Positions 7,074 through 16,425 of a stretch of 64,000 bases of DNA are shown here, in pieces. The DNA is taken from positions 1,426,001-1,490,000 of the forward strand of contig NZ_JUHG01000011.1 of assembly GCF_000799715.1 (NCBI RefSeq), in the 5' to 3' direction. Below the pieces are notes generated by a model. The model searched no databases. It worked only from the letters and a program-made list of their open reading frames with translations, and was not told the origin of the DNA. Positions within the stretch are counted from its first letter, which is position 1. Each line of letters starts with the position of its first letter. This stretch comes from Martinezella rhizogenes. GTDB lineage: Bacteria > Pseudomonadota > Alphaproteobacteria > Rhizobiales > Rhizobiaceae. Made by a program: the position numbers and the translations under genes.

Positions 7074-9008
7074 CTATTCGACCGAATTGAACTTCTTGAC
7101 CTGCAGGAAGTTCACGGCCGAGCCGCTGAAGCGCTCAGGGTCCATCGAGGCGGTCTGCACCTTGAAGCCTTCCGTGTAGACGGCGGTCGGCTGAGCGCGG
7201 AGCGTCGGGCTGACGAAGCGCGGCGCCTTGACCGGGCGATTGACGATCTCGACGCGGGCATTGGCGATCGCCCATTGCGAGATCATCTTATCCGTCAGCT
7301 TCGGCGGGGTGGTCACTGCGGCACGGCCGGAATCGGCCACCACGGCATCCTGCCTGTTCGGACGGCCGCCCTTCGTCGCGATGCCGGCGGCAATCGAACG
7401 TTCCTGCGGCGCCGTCACTTCAAAACTGTCGTTGAAGCGGCGGCTGCTGACCTTGATATCCTTGGTGGTCGGCGCAAGAGCCGCCACCTGCGTCGGCATC
7501 TGCTGTACCGGCCTCTTCTGTGGCAGGACGGCAGCGATAGCCCGCACGGCGTCATTGTCGGCTGCGACGTTATCGGTCGGCAACACCTCATCCTTTGATG
7601 CGACATTGTTGGCGGCCGCATTGACGGCAACGCCGGCATCCGCACCCGCCTGATTGGCGCGATGTTGCTCGAGCGCGGCGACGATCGAGGGTGACAGCGT
7701 GCCCTCATCGGCGGCATCGTCGATCGCATCCGGATCGGCATCGGCGGAAGCAAGCAGATTTTCAGCGACTTCCGGACGCTCGGCCGGAACCGGAACGCCG
7801 GCCGCCTGATCCGTCACGCCAGGCGAGACTGAGGCCATTTCCGCATCGCCGGGCGCACGGCGGTTGAGCAGAGCCGGAACCGGAACGCGATAGTCGCGCA
7901 GGTCGGCATATTGCTGTTGCTGGTCATCCGTTGTCGGCATCGCCGCGGCAAGCGCATCCTGAGCGGCGTTGCGCGGCGGCGACATCAAAGCCGAAGCGAC
8001 CTCGCTGCCGGCCTGATTGCCAAAGGCCGGGCGCACCTGCGGAACAGGCGCATTGACGCTGGCAACCTGCGTCGGCTGGCTGTCTTCGCCGTCATCCGCA
8101 GCAGCCGGAGCCGGCTGGGTGTTCTTGGCAACCAATGTGGTCGACGCCGCCGCTGCCGGCGTGCCGGTATCCGCATTGTCCTCATCCTCGTCAGCACCGC
8201 CACCGCCAAACAGCCGCGCGAAGAAGCCACGACGCGAGGACGAAGAACTGGCGACCTGGATATCGTCGGAGGATGCGCGGCGTTTGTAGTCGGCCACAGC
8301 CTGCTGATAGCCTGGCAACGGCTTGCCATCGGCCGGAATATGCATGGTCTTGCCATCGGGGAACAGGCGGACGAGATCCTGGCGATCCATGCGCGGCCAT
8401 GCGCGCACGCCGCCAACGTCCATATGGACGAAGGGCGAGCCCGAGGTCGGGTAATAGCCGACACCGCCGACCTGGAGCTTCATGCCGAGTTCGCGCAGCT
8501 TGGTGAGCTTGACGTCGGGAATATAGAAGTCCATCGCGTTGCCGAGCGTATGCTGGCTCTTCTTGGCGACCCCGGTATGGGCCGAACGCGTGCGCAGCAT
8601 TTCATTGGTTCCCGGCGAGCGGAAACCGCAGATCACATAGATGAATTCATGCGAGCCGCTTTCGCGGTAGACTTCCCATATCAGGTCGAACAGGCGCGGA
8701 TTCATCTTGGTCGGCTGGTTTTTACGCCAATCGCGGAGAATGCGGTTCAGCTTCTCCAGACCGTCCGGGTCATACTTGCCATTGCGCTTGTAGGTGATGA
8801 CGGCCTTTTCGCCAGTATGGACATAATAGATCTTCAGGCTGCGGGTTTCCCCGCCAGCCTGAGACGGCGTGCCAACAAAAACTGGAGTGGAGACGGCCAT
8901 CGCCAGCAGGCCAACGGCTACAACCTTGGCCACCTTACGAAATATCTCAGAGCACGCAGAATGCCAGCTCAAGCTATTAGGCTTGGTATTTCCACTCAGA
9001 TTCGGCAA
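7074..9008 (-). CDS. DUF882 (YcbK/M15-like) envelope protein with long low-complexity tail
   Basis: A 644-residue exported protein. A signal-type helix (residues about 28-50, VAVGLLAMAVSTPVF) precedes a DUF882 domain (about 55-215), a relative of the M15 D-Ala-D-Ala/L,D-carboxypeptidases. Metal-ligand-like residues are in RSAHTGVAKKSQH, GNAMDFYIP and the closing HMDVGGVRAWPR. The remaining 430 residues are rich in Ala, Pro, Asp, Gln and Val, probably disordered, and end in VKKFNSVE. The ATG at 9008 leaves an N terminus of about 25 residues before the hydrophobic part; a TTG 12 codons in is an alternative start. A role in peptidoglycan trimming or cell-wall attachment is inferred. Confidence 0.75.
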   Translation of the reverse strand: MPNLSGNTKPNSLSWHSACSEIFRKVAKVVAVGLLAMAVSTPVFVGTPSQAGGETRSLKIYYVHTGEKAVITYKRNGKYDPDGLEKLNRILRDWRKNQPTKMNPRLFDLIWEVYRESGSHEFIYVICGFRSPGTNEMLRTRSAHTGVAKKSQHTLGNAMDFYIPDVKLTKLRELGMKLQVGGVGYYPTSGSPFVHMDVGGVRAWPRMDRQDLVRLFPDGKTMHIPADGKPLPGYQQAVADYKRRASSDDIQVASSSSSRRGFFARLFGGGGADEDEDNADTGTPAAAASTTLVAKNTQPAPAAADDGEDSQPTQVASVNAPVPQVRPAFGNQAGSEVASALMSPPRNAAQDALAAAMPTTDDQQQQYADLRDYRVPVPALLNRRAPGDAEMASVSPGVTDQAAGVPVPAERPEVAENLLASADADPDAIDDAADEGTLSPSIVAALEQHRANQAGADAGVAVNAAANNVASKDEVLPTDNVAADNDAVRAIAAVLPQKRPVQQMPTQVAALAPTTKDIKVSSRRFNDSFEVTAPQERSIAAGIATKGGRPNRQDAVVADSGRAAVTTPPKLTDKMISQWAIANARVEIVNRPVKAPRFVSPTLRAQPTAVYTEGFKVQTASMDPERFSGSAVNFLQVKKFNSVE

Positions 9009-9182
9009 TTCGATCCCCGTCCGACAGACAATGTCGCATCGTGTTCCAAATGGCTGTCAATTGCGGTGACACGATGGCAAAAATGCCACACATAGTCGCC
9101 CTCTTCATACATGGTGAACGATGCACTAACAAGTGCTTTACGACAGGTAACAAAATATGCTTGCCTAAAGGTTAAACGACGC

Positions 9183-10766
9183 TCAGGCCGCGTTTTTTTG
9201 CGGGTCATCCGGGTCTATCCCATAGTCTTTCAACTTGCGATAGAGCGTAGAACGGCCGATTCCGAGCTTCCTTGCCACCTGGCTCATTTGCCCTCGATAG
9301 AATTTGAGAGCGAACCGGATGAGCTCTTCCTCGACATCCGCAAGCTTTCTGACGTCGCCGGACGTGTCGGTGCTGACGATGACATTATCCGATGTTTGCG
9401 CGGACGACGCATCGACGATCGACAACGGCGAGGTTGTAGTTTCATCCGAAGACGCGACCCGCAACCCGCGCTCAAACTTGTCTGCCGCGACGCTATCGGC
9501 GCTGTAAGCCTGGGAATTATCCACAACTAAGGTCGGGTGCTCGCCAGTGAAATAGCCCGGCAGCTGCGCCGCAATCTGCGGGAAATCGGTTTCCAGCAGC
9601 TCCGGCCCCTCCGACAGCACCACCGCGCGGAAGACCGCGTTTTCGAGCTGGCGGATATTGCCTGGCCAGTCATAGGCCGTCAGCAACGCGAGAGCGCCAT
9701 GGCTGATCGACAGCGAATGACCGAGCTTCTGTTCGAACGCAAAACGATCGGCGAAGGCGCGCGCGAGATGCGGGATGTCCTCCTTGCGGCGACGCAGCGC
9801 CGGCATGGTGATCGGGAAGACGTTGAGGCGATAGTAGAGATCCTCGCGGAACCGCCCGGCCTTCACCTCTTCGATCAAGTCCTTGTTGGTGGCCGAAATG
9901 AGCCGGACATTGACCTTCTGCGCCACGCGGGCGCCGACCGTCTCGATCTCGCCCTGCTGCACGGCGCGCAGGAGCTTGACCTGCACCTCCAGCGGCAGAT
10001 CGCCGACCTCGTCGAGGAACAGCGTGCCGCCGTCCGCTTCCATGAACTTGCCGACATGCCGTTCAGTGGCGCCGGTGAAGGCGCCCTTCTCATGGCCGAA
10101 AAGAATGCTTTCGACCAGATTATGCGGAATGGCACCACAATTGACCGTCACAAAAGGCTTGCCGGAGCGATCGCTGGCGGCCTGGATGGCACGGGCCACC
10201 AGTTCCTTGCCGACGCCGGATTCACCTTCCAGCACCACGGGGATATTCGATTGCGCGGCGCGGTGCGCAAGATCTAGCACCCGCATCATCGCCGGGCTCG
10301 CCGAGACGATGTCGTCGAAGCTGATCGCACTCGAACGCGATTTGCGTCCGGCACGGGCCTTGGCCTCGCGCTGATCGAGCTTCAGCGCATTGGCGATCGA
10401 CGCCCCTATCCGCTCCGGCGAAACTGGCTTGACGACAAAATCGAAGGCGCCGGCGCGCATGGCCTGCACCACGGTCTCGATACCGCCCTGCCCGGTCTGC
10501 ACGATGACGGGGATATCGGTCCCCATGTCGCTCAAAGCGCCCAGAAGTTCGAGGCCGGTCATCTCCGGCATCATGAGATCGAGCACGATCACATTGATCT
10601 GGTCGCCATTGCGCTTCAGAAACTCGAGGCCGAAGCGGCCATTCTCTGCCAGATGAGCAACGTGTCCGTGCCGCTCGATAGCATTTTTCAGCAGGCGTCG
10701 TTGGATCGGATCATCCTCAACAACGAGAACCTGCGCGCCCCCCTTGGCGCTATTCAATATGGTCAT
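9183..10766 (-). CDS. Sigma-54-dependent response regulator (NtrC family)
   Basis: A 527-residue activator with the complete NtrC layout: a receiver domain (about 12-128) with phosphorylatable D63 in [11 protein letters not shown], an AAA+ domain with Walker A GESGVGKE (181-188), the sigma-54 contact loop GAFTGA (228-233) and a Fis-type helix-turn-helix at the C terminus ([20 protein letters not shown]). A linker of about 80 Ser/Asp/Thr-rich residues lies between AAA+ and the DNA-binding part and is longer than usual. No histidine kinase gene is adjacent, so it is an orphan regulator in this window. The DUF882 gene starts about 175 bases downstream on the same strand and is a candidate neighbour target only by position. 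Confidence 0.92.
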   Translation of the reverse strand: MTILNSAKGGAQVLVVEDDPIQRRLLKNAIERHGHVAHLAENGRFGLEFLKRNGDQINVIVLDLMMPEMTGLELLGALSDMGTDIPVIVQTGQGGIETVVQAMRAGAFDFVVKPVSPERIGASIANALKLDQREAKARAGRKSRSSAISFDDIVSASPAMMRVLDLAHRAAQSNIPVVLEGESGVGKELVARAIQAASDRSGKPFVTVNCGAIPHNLVESILFGHEKGAFTGATERHVGKFMEADGGTLFLDEVGDLPLEVQVKLLRAVQQGEIETVGARVAQKVNVRLISATNKDLIEEVKAGRFREDLYYRLNVFPITMPALRRRKEDIPHLARAFADRFAFEQKLGHSLSISHGALALLTAYDWPGNIRQLENAVFRAVVLSEGPELLETDFPQIAAQLPGYFTGEHPTLVVDNSQAYSADSVAADKFERGLRVASSDETTTSPLSIVDASSAQTSDNVIVSTDTSGDVRKLADVEEELIRFALKFYRGQMSQVARKLGIGRSTLYRKLKDYGIDPDDPQKNAA

Positions 10767-10986
10767 TGGTGCCTCACTTCATGCGAAACCTGGGGGAACC
10801 TTCGCAGAAAGGCTTGAACACGAAGTTTTGCCAAACCATCGTATTTTAATCATTATGACGAATGTAACATCGTCTATGACTCCATTGTCCGACCCGCGAT
10901 AATCCGCGCTTGCAGCGGCCTTTTCGGCCGAATAGACACGGATAGACCGGATCGTTCTGAAAAGAAAAATAGAGGAAATACTGTCC

Positions 10987-12843
10987 ATGAGCCCGACCTC
11001 GCTCCATTCGTCCCTTACGTTTTCCACCGGCCAGGCCGCTGCCGCGACCAATGCCGCGCTTGGGGATCTGCCCGCCTGGAAGCTCAGCGACCTCTATCCC
11101 TCCGTCACCTCCACCGCTTTCACCGGCGACATGGAAAAGGCCGGCAAGCTGGCCACCGCCTTCGAGGAAAAGTGGAAGGGCAAGCTTACCGAGGCCGCGA
11201 CCAAGAGCGGTGACGCCGGCATCGGCGCGGCGCTGAAGGAATATGAAGCCCTCGACGATATCATGGGCCGCCTCGGCTCCTTTGCCGGCCTCACCTATTT
11301 CTCCAACACCAGCGATCCGGCCAATGGCAAGCTCTATGGCGACGTACAGACCCGGCTGACCGACTATGCCGCCCATCTGCTGTTTTTCCCGCTGGAACTG
11401 AACCGGATCGACGATGCCGTGGTGGACGCTTGCATGGCAAACGACCTCGCCGCCGGTCACTACCACCCTTGGCTCGTCGACCTGCGCAAGGACAAGCCCT
11501 ACCAGCTCGACGATAAGTTGGAGCAGCTGTTCCTGGAAAAATCCATGACCAGCGCTGCCGCCTTCAACCGCCTGTTCGACGAGACCATGGCGGAATTGCG
11601 CTTCGAGGTCGACGGCGAGAAGCTGCCGCTGGAAGTCGCCCTCAACATGCTGCAGGAAAAAGATCCCGAAGTGCGCCGCAAGGCAGCCGTGGCTCTGACC
11701 GCGACCTTCAAGGCCAACCTGCGCGTCTTCACGCTGATCACCAACACGCTCGCCAAGGACAAGGACATCGCCGATCGCTGGCGCGGTTTCGAGGACATCG
11801 CCGACAGCCGTCATCTGGCCAATCGCGTCGAGCGCGAGGTGGTCGATGCGCTGGCCGCCGCCGTCCGCGACGCCTATCCGCGCCTTTCGCACCGCTATTA
11901 CAAGATGAAGGCCAAGTGGCTTGGCATGGAGCAGATGAATTTCTGGGACCGCAACGCGCCGCTGCCGGAAACCTCCAACGCGCTGATCCCCTGGACGGAA
12001 GCCAAGGAAACCGTGCTGTCCGCCTACGGTAATTTCGCCCCGGAAATGGCCGATATCGCCAAGCGCTTCTTCGATGAGGAATGGATCGACGCGCCGGTGC
12101 GTCCCGGCAAGGCGCCGGGCGCTTTCGCGCACCCGACCGTGCCCTCGGCCCATCCTTACGTGCTCGTCAACTATATGGGCAAGCCGCGCGACGTGATGAC
12201 GCTGGCCCATGAACTCGGCCATGGCGTCCATCAGGTATTGGCCGGCGGCCAGGGCGCGCTGATGTGCCAGACGCCGTTGACACTTGCCGAAACCGCCTCG
12301 GTCTTCGGCGAGATGCTGACCTTCCGCGCGCTGCTCGACAAGACCAAGGACAAGCGCGAGCGCAAGGCAATGCTCGCCCAGAAGGTCGAGGATATGATCA
12401 ACACGGTCGTGCGCCAGATCGCCTTCTACGAATTCGAGCGCAAGGTGCACGCCGCCCGCAAGAACGGCGAACTGACCTCAGAGGATATCGGCGAGCTGTG
12501 GCTCTCCGTCCAGTCGGAAAGCCTCGGGCCGGCGATCAAGATTTCCGAGGGCTACGAGACCTACTGGACCTATATCCCCCACTTCATCCACTCGCCCTTC
12601 TACGTCTACGCCTATGCCTTCGGCGATTGCCTGGTGAACTCGCTCTATGCCGTCTACCAGAATGCCGAGGAGGGCTTTCAGGCGAAGTATTTCGAGCTGC
12701 TGAAGGCCGGCGGCACCAAGCATCATTCGGAACTTCTGAAGCCTTTCGGCCTCGATGCCACCGATCCGTCGTTCTGGAGCAAGGGACTGTCGATGATCGA
12801 AGGGCTGATCGATGAGCTTGAGGCGCTTGATAAGAGCGCTTGA
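10987..12843 (+). CDS. pepF: M3 family oligoendopeptidase F
   Basis: A 618-residue cytoplasmic zinc metallopeptidase of the M3B (PepF) type, which degrades short peptides. The zinc motif HELGH is at 408-412 (AHELGHGVHQ), with the third-ligand Glu about 25 residues later in LAETASVFGE. The N-terminal PepF helical domain spans about residues 110-200. Length agrees with alphaproteobacterial PepF. The TGA stop overlaps the ATG of pabB by one base (TGATG), so the two are probably co-translated, though they share no pathway. Confidence 0.92.
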   Translation: MSPTSLHSSLTFSTGQAAAATNAALGDLPAWKLSDLYPSVTSTAFTGDMEKAGKLATAFEEKWKGKLTEAATKSGDAGIGAALKEYEALDDIMGRLGSFAGLTYFSNTSDPANGKLYGDVQTRLTDYAAHLLFFPLELNRIDDAVVDACMANDLAAGHYHPWLVDLRKDKPYQLDDKLEQLFLEKSMTSAAAFNRLFDETMAELRFEVDGEKLPLEVALNMLQEKDPEVRRKAAVALTATFKANLRVFTLITNTLAKDKDIADRWRGFEDIADSRHLANRVEREVVDALAAAVRDAYPRLSHRYYKMKAKWLGMEQMNFWDRNAPLPETSNALIPWTEAKETVLSAYGNFAPEMADIAKRFFDEEWIDAPVRPGKAPGAFAHPTVPSAHPYVLVNYMGKPRDVMTLAHELGHGVHQVLAGGQGALMCQTPLTLAETASVFGEMLTFRALLDKTKDKRERKAMLAQKVEDMINTVVRQIAFYEFERKVHAARKNGELTSEDIGELWLSVQSESLGPAIKISEGYETYWTYIPHFIHSPFYVYAYAFGDCLVNSLYAVYQNAEEGFQAKYFELLKAGGTKHHSELLKPFGLDATDPSFWSKGLSMIEGLIDELEALDKSA

Positions 12844-14027
12844 TGCACACTGATGAAGACCCGCGCATGGCCGATGCCGAACCCTCCGTCCTCTTCCGGG
12901 ACGATAGCACAGGACAGGTGATGCTCTTCGCCGAGCCGGCGGAGAGCATTATCGCCCGGACGCGCGCGGAATTCTTCGATGCCCTCGACCGGATGGAGAA
13001 GGCGAAGGCAGACGGTAAGTGGCTGGCGGGCTACATGGCCTATGAAGCCGGTCATCTCTTCGAGGAAAAGCTCGCGCCCTTCACCGAGGAAAACCGCGAA
13101 ACGCCGTTGCTCTGCTTCGGTGTTTTCGATGCTCCGGCAGCGAACGGCCATCCCCTTGCCCAACCGCTGCAGCGCCTCGAAAACCAGGAGTTCCTGATCG
13201 ATGCGACGGCTGCATGGAGTTTCTCTTTATATAAAGAGAGATTCGACCGGCTGCATGGGCACATCCGCCAGGGCGACTGCTATCAGGCAAACCTCACCAT
13301 GCCGATCACGGCGCGCTGGAATGGCGATGCCAGGGCCGCCTTCTGGTCGCTGATCGAACGTCAACCGGTGAAGTACGGCGCGCTGGTCGATCTCGGCGGA
13401 CCGGTCATCCTGTCACGATCGCCTGAACTCTTCTTCCGTACAGACGACGACGGCTGGATCGAAACGCATCCGATGAAGGGCACGGCCAAGCGCGGCGCGG
13501 ATGCCACCGAGGACGCTGAGATCATCAGCGCCATGCTTGCCGACGAGAAGACGCAGGCCGAAAACCGCATGATCGTCGACCTCCTGCGCAACGATATCTC
13601 CCGCATCACCGAGGTCGGCACGCTCGACGTGCCGAAACTCTTCGAGATCGAGACCTATCCGACCCTGCACCAGATGGTCAGCCATGTGCAGGCGAAGCTG
13701 CGTCCCGGCATGACCATCCGCGACATCTTCGCCGCCCTCTTTCCCTGCGGCTCGATCACCGGCGCGCCGAAAATGCGGGCGATGGAAATCCTGCACGATC
13801 TCGAGGACAGCCCGCGCGACGCCTATTGCGGGGCGATCGGCATGATCTCGCCGTCAGGCGCAATGCGCTTTTCCGTGGCGATCCGCACCATCACCCTGTT
13901 CGACGACGGCCGCGCCGTCTTCAATGTCGGCGGCGGCATCGTTTTCGATTCGACGGCGGAAGCGGAATATGAAGAATGCCTCCTGAAGGCACGCTTCGCC
14001 GTGGGGGATCGATGGATCAAGCGCTAG
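12843..14027 (+). CDS. pabB: Aminodeoxychorismate synthase component I
   Basis: A 394-residue chorismate-binding enzyme forming 4-amino-4-deoxychorismate from chorismate and ammonia for folate synthesis. Family signatures include ETHPMKGTAKRGAD, NRMIVDLLRNDISRI, YPTLHQMVSHV, PCGSITGAPKMRAMEI and the terminal VGGGIVFDSTAEAEYEEC. The N-terminal part (residues 1-110) is shorter than in anthranilate synthase, which favours PabB over TrpE. The start ATG at 12843 overlaps the pepF stop. The last 16 bases overlap pabC, whose product carries out the next step, so the pair forms a translationally coupled unit. A perfect 18-base palindrome lies inside the coding sequence at 13222-13239. Confidence 0.92.
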   Translation: MHTDEDPRMADAEPSVLFRDDSTGQVMLFAEPAESIIARTRAEFFDALDRMEKAKADGKWLAGYMAYEAGHLFEEKLAPFTEENRETPLLCFGVFDAPAANGHPLAQPLQRLENQEFLIDATAAWSFSLYKERFDRLHGHIRQGDCYQANLTMPITARWNGDARAAFWSLIERQPVKYGALVDLGGPVILSRSPELFFRTDDDGWIETHPMKGTAKRGADATEDAEIISAMLADEKTQAENRMIVDLLRNDISRITEVGTLDVPKLFEIETYPTLHQMVSHVQAKLRPGMTIRDIFAALFPCGSITGAPKMRAMEILHDLEDSPRDAYCGAIGMISPSGAMRFSVAIRTITLFDDGRAVFNVGGGIVFDSTAEAEYEECLLKARFAVGDRWIKR

Positions 14028-14653
14028 AGGATTTTTCGCTGATCGAAACGCTGCGTTACGAGCCGCACACAGGCTTCGTGCGCCTGCGCCTGCACCTCGC
14101 CCGTCTGCAACGCTCCGCTCGCCGGCTGCGCTTTCCCGCGCCGAAGGATGCGTTGACGAAGCTGGATGCCGCCGTTGCCGGCGCGACCATTCCATTGCGA
14201 GTGCGCCTGACCTTCGACCGCGCCGGGCAAACCGACGTCACCACCGCCGCGTTCACACCTCTTGCCGCCGACACCGTTTGGCGCGTCCGCATCGCCGAGA
14301 CCCGGCTTGATTCCGCCGACACGCTGCTGCGGGTGAAGACCACCCGCCGATCGATCTATGAAGCCGCCCGCGCCGAATATTCGCCAGCAGAAGCAGACGA
14401 AGTTCTGTTGCTGAATGAAAAAAGCGAGGTCTGCGAGGGCACGATCACCTCAGTCTTCATCGATGACGGCTCCGGCCCATTGCGAACACCGCCGATCTCT
14501 TGCGGCCTGCTCTCAGGCGTGTTGCGCACCGAACTCATCTGCCAGCGCAAGGCCCGCGTCGGCCGGATCAGGCTGGACGATCTGGAAAATACCACCCTTT
14601 ATCTCGGAAACTCCCTGCGCGGTCTGATCCGCGCGCAACTCCTATGGAATTGA
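14012..14653 (+). CDS. pabC: Aminotransferase class IV, aminodeoxychorismate lyase-like
   Basis: A 213-residue class IV PLP enzyme, predicted to release pyruvate from 4-amino-4-deoxychorismate to give p-aminobenzoate. The fold-type IV features are FSLIETLRYEP at the N terminus, VKTTRRSIYEAAR with the likely PLP lysine (K in VKTTRR), the NEKSEVCEGTITSVF block and ISCGLLSGVLRTELI near the end. It is shorter than E. coli PabC (about 270) because both ends are trimmed. The start ATG at 14012 lies within the pabB 3' end, which supports the functional pairing. Confidence 0.85.
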   Translation: MDQALEDFSLIETLRYEPHTGFVRLRLHLARLQRSARRLRFPAPKDALTKLDAAVAGATIPLRVRLTFDRAGQTDVTTAAFTPLAADTVWRVRIAETRLDSADTLLRVKTTRRSIYEAARAEYSPAEADEVLLLNEKSEVCEGTITSVFIDDGSGPLRTPPISCGLLSGVLRTELICQRKARVGRIRLDDLENTTLYLGNSLRGLIRAQLLWN

Positions 14654-14657
14654 CGCA

Positions 14658-14942
14658 ATGCTCATCCTTTCGCTGACCTATCTCAAGGGCAATGACGAAG
14701 CCGACAAGCACATGGAGCCGCATATGGCCTGGGTGAAGGAGGGCTATGCCAAGGGCTGGTTTCTCGCCTCCGGCCGCAAGGTGCCGCGCACCGGCGGCAT
14801 TATCTTCGCTCGCGGCGACCGCGCCGAACTGGAAGCCTATGTCGCCGCCGACCCATTCACCATTCATGGCGTCGCCGCCTATGAGATCACCGAGATAGCG
14901 CTGACGACGGTGACTGAAGGGCTGGAAGTGTTAAAGAGCTGA
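14658..14942 (+). CDS. YciI family protein
   Basis: A 94-residue protein of the YciI/YCII ferredoxin-like fold. Hallmarks are the N-terminal LILSLTYLKG strand, a conserved His in MEPHMAWVKEG, ASGRKVPRTGGIIFARG, and the AADPFTIHGVAAYEI segment with the Asp-Pro-Phe and His that form the putative active site. Some family members are dehalogenase-like or part of larger enzymes, but no activity is known for this type. It begins 4 bases after pabC and is likely in the same transcript. Confidence 0.88.
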   Translation: MLILSLTYLKGNDEADKHMEPHMAWVKEGYAKGWFLASGRKVPRTGGIIFARGDRAELEAYVAADPFTIHGVAAYEITEIALTTVTEGLEVLKS

Positions 14943-14961
14943 CAAAAGGCGGAGAGCCCCG

Positions 14962-15330
14962 ATGGATGACTTGCATGCGCATTTGAAAGAGCTGGAAGAA
15001 CGGCTCTTCAACCCGGCTGTGCGCGGCTCGCGGCAGGCATTGGCGGAACTGCTCTGCCCGGAGTTCCGCGAGATCGGCAGCTCCGGCCGGCTCTTCGATC
15101 TGGAGGACATCCTGACAAGTCTTCCGACCGATCCGGAAGATATTGCCCTGCGGACACTTGAGGACTTCGATGCCCGTCTGCTCTCCGATAATATCGCCCT
15201 CGCCACCTATCGGTCCACCCGCGCATCTCCCGACAAGCCGACAGTCCGATCGCTCAGAAGTTCGATCTGGCGGCTGGAGGCAGACGGATGTTGGCGGATG
15301 CTCTTCCATCAGGGAACGCCGACGCGATAA
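14962..15330 (+). CDS. DUF4440 / NTF2-like small protein
   Basis: A 122-residue protein resembling the DUF4440 branch of the NTF2-like (SnoaL) superfamily, a cone-shaped fold that often binds small ligands. Supporting features are the helical start (HLKELEERLFNP), the LLCPEFREIGSSGRLFD hairpin, the ALATYRSTR strand and the terminal SSIWRLEADGCWRMLFHQ strand pair. Its function is unknown. It lies 19 bases after the YciI gene and 9 bases before the DUF3445 gene, so it is probably part of one transcription unit. Confidence 0.75.
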   Translation: MDDLHAHLKELEERLFNPAVRGSRQALAELLCPEFREIGSSGRLFDLEDILTSLPTDPEDIALRTLEDFDARLLSDNIALATYRSTRASPDKPTVRSLRSSIWRLEADGCWRMLFHQGTPTR

Positions 15331-15339
15331 GCTCTATCC

Positions 15340-16233
15340 ATGACACAACTGACCTACACACCCTATGACGGTTCCGCCAAACCCTTCACCATCGGCCTCG
15401 TGCCGTTGGACCTCGCCCATTGGATCGAACCCGACGCCGATCTCGGACGTTATCTCGATGAGAAGCAACGTCTTTCCCATGATTATCTGAGCGAGATCTT
15501 TGTTGCCGAAGACAATACGCAGGATACCCAGCAAGAGGTGCTCGACCTGCTGGCTGCCTATCTCTGTGAACAGCATCCAGCCATCTGTCATCGCGATGGC
15601 GATATCGTTTCAGCCGCCGGCCATTCTGTGGATCTCGCCGACGCCTCGGTTCCGCCGTTGCTGAAGGCCGGTTCGCTGATCGCCGACGATCTCGTCATCA
15701 TGCGCCGCAAGGCAGACGGCTGGCACTTTGTCGCCGGCCATGTCGCCTTCCCTTCCTCCTGGTCGCTTCAGGAGAAATTCGGCCGGCCGATGCAAGCGAT
15801 CCACGCCGATGTGCCCGGTTTCGGCGAGGGCACCCGCAACGCCACCCTGATCACCCGCATCTTCGACAATCTGCAGGTGTCGCAACCCGTCGAGCGGCTG
15901 AACTGGTCGGTGAACGCAACAAGCGAGCTGTTTCTCTCGGCTTCGAAACACAGGCGCCCGCCAGTCACCACGGCCCCCACGCTCGAAACCCGCTTCGCCC
16001 GCGTAGAACGGCAGACACTGCGCAAGCTGCCGATCTCGGGCGATATCCTCTTCACCATCCGCGTCTATGTCGATCCGATCGCCGCGATCGCCAACCATCC
16101 CAGAGCCTCGGAACTGGCATCGAACTTCGCCACACAACTGGATGCATTGGACGAACACCAGACGGCGTATAAGGGACTGATCCATCAGAAAGCCGAGTTG
16201 GCGAAGCAATTGCGGGCGCTGGCCGGCATATAG
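15340..16233 (+). CDS. DUF3445 (heme-dependent oxidative N-demethylase-like) protein
   Basis: A 297-residue protein of the DUF3445 family, related to the alpha subunit of heme-dependent oxidative N-demethylase. Matching segments are the opening FTIGLVPLDLAHWIEPD, the DDLVIMRRKADGWHFVAGHVAFPSSW core, GRPMQAIHADVPGF, and RVERQTLRKLPISGDILFTIRVYVDP near the C terminus. The histidine in VAGHVAFPS and nearby aromatic residues could take part in heme binding (inference). The other subunits of the characterised enzyme are not beside it, so the substrate is open. It ends a run of close plus-strand genes starting at pepF. Confidence 0.82.
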   Translation: MTQLTYTPYDGSAKPFTIGLVPLDLAHWIEPDADLGRYLDEKQRLSHDYLSEIFVAEDNTQDTQQEVLDLLAAYLCEQHPAICHRDGDIVSAAGHSVDLADASVPPLLKAGSLIADDLVIMRRKADGWHFVAGHVAFPSSWSLQEKFGRPMQAIHADVPGFGEGTRNATLITRIFDNLQVSQPVERLNWSVNATSELFLSASKHRRPPVTTAPTLETRFARVERQTLRKLPISGDILFTIRVYVDPIAAIANHPRASELASNFATQLDALDEHQTAYKGLIHQKAELAKQLRALAGI

Positions 16234-16425
16234 CAATGCGACAAGCAACAAACCCGTCGCAAACCGCGTGTATGGTGCCATTCTATTGACTTTCCCCGAC
16301 GTAGCCCGGAGAGCTCTTTATTGTGACATCAATTTGTGATTAGAGCCGTCCATCTCGCGTTTTTACGCAAACATTGATTGAATTTCATAGGCCGAACGGC
16401 GTCCTGCCTTTCGAAGGAGACAAGA

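Noticed and set aside
8017..8289. Repeat or CRISPR-like tract in the DUF882 low-complexity region
   Set aside because: Only amino-acid composition bias; no regular unit or spacer pattern.
10846..12450. Open frame of 534 codons on the minus strand opposite pepF
   Set aside because: It is antisense to a complete, motif-bearing peptidase and is explained by third-position GC bias.
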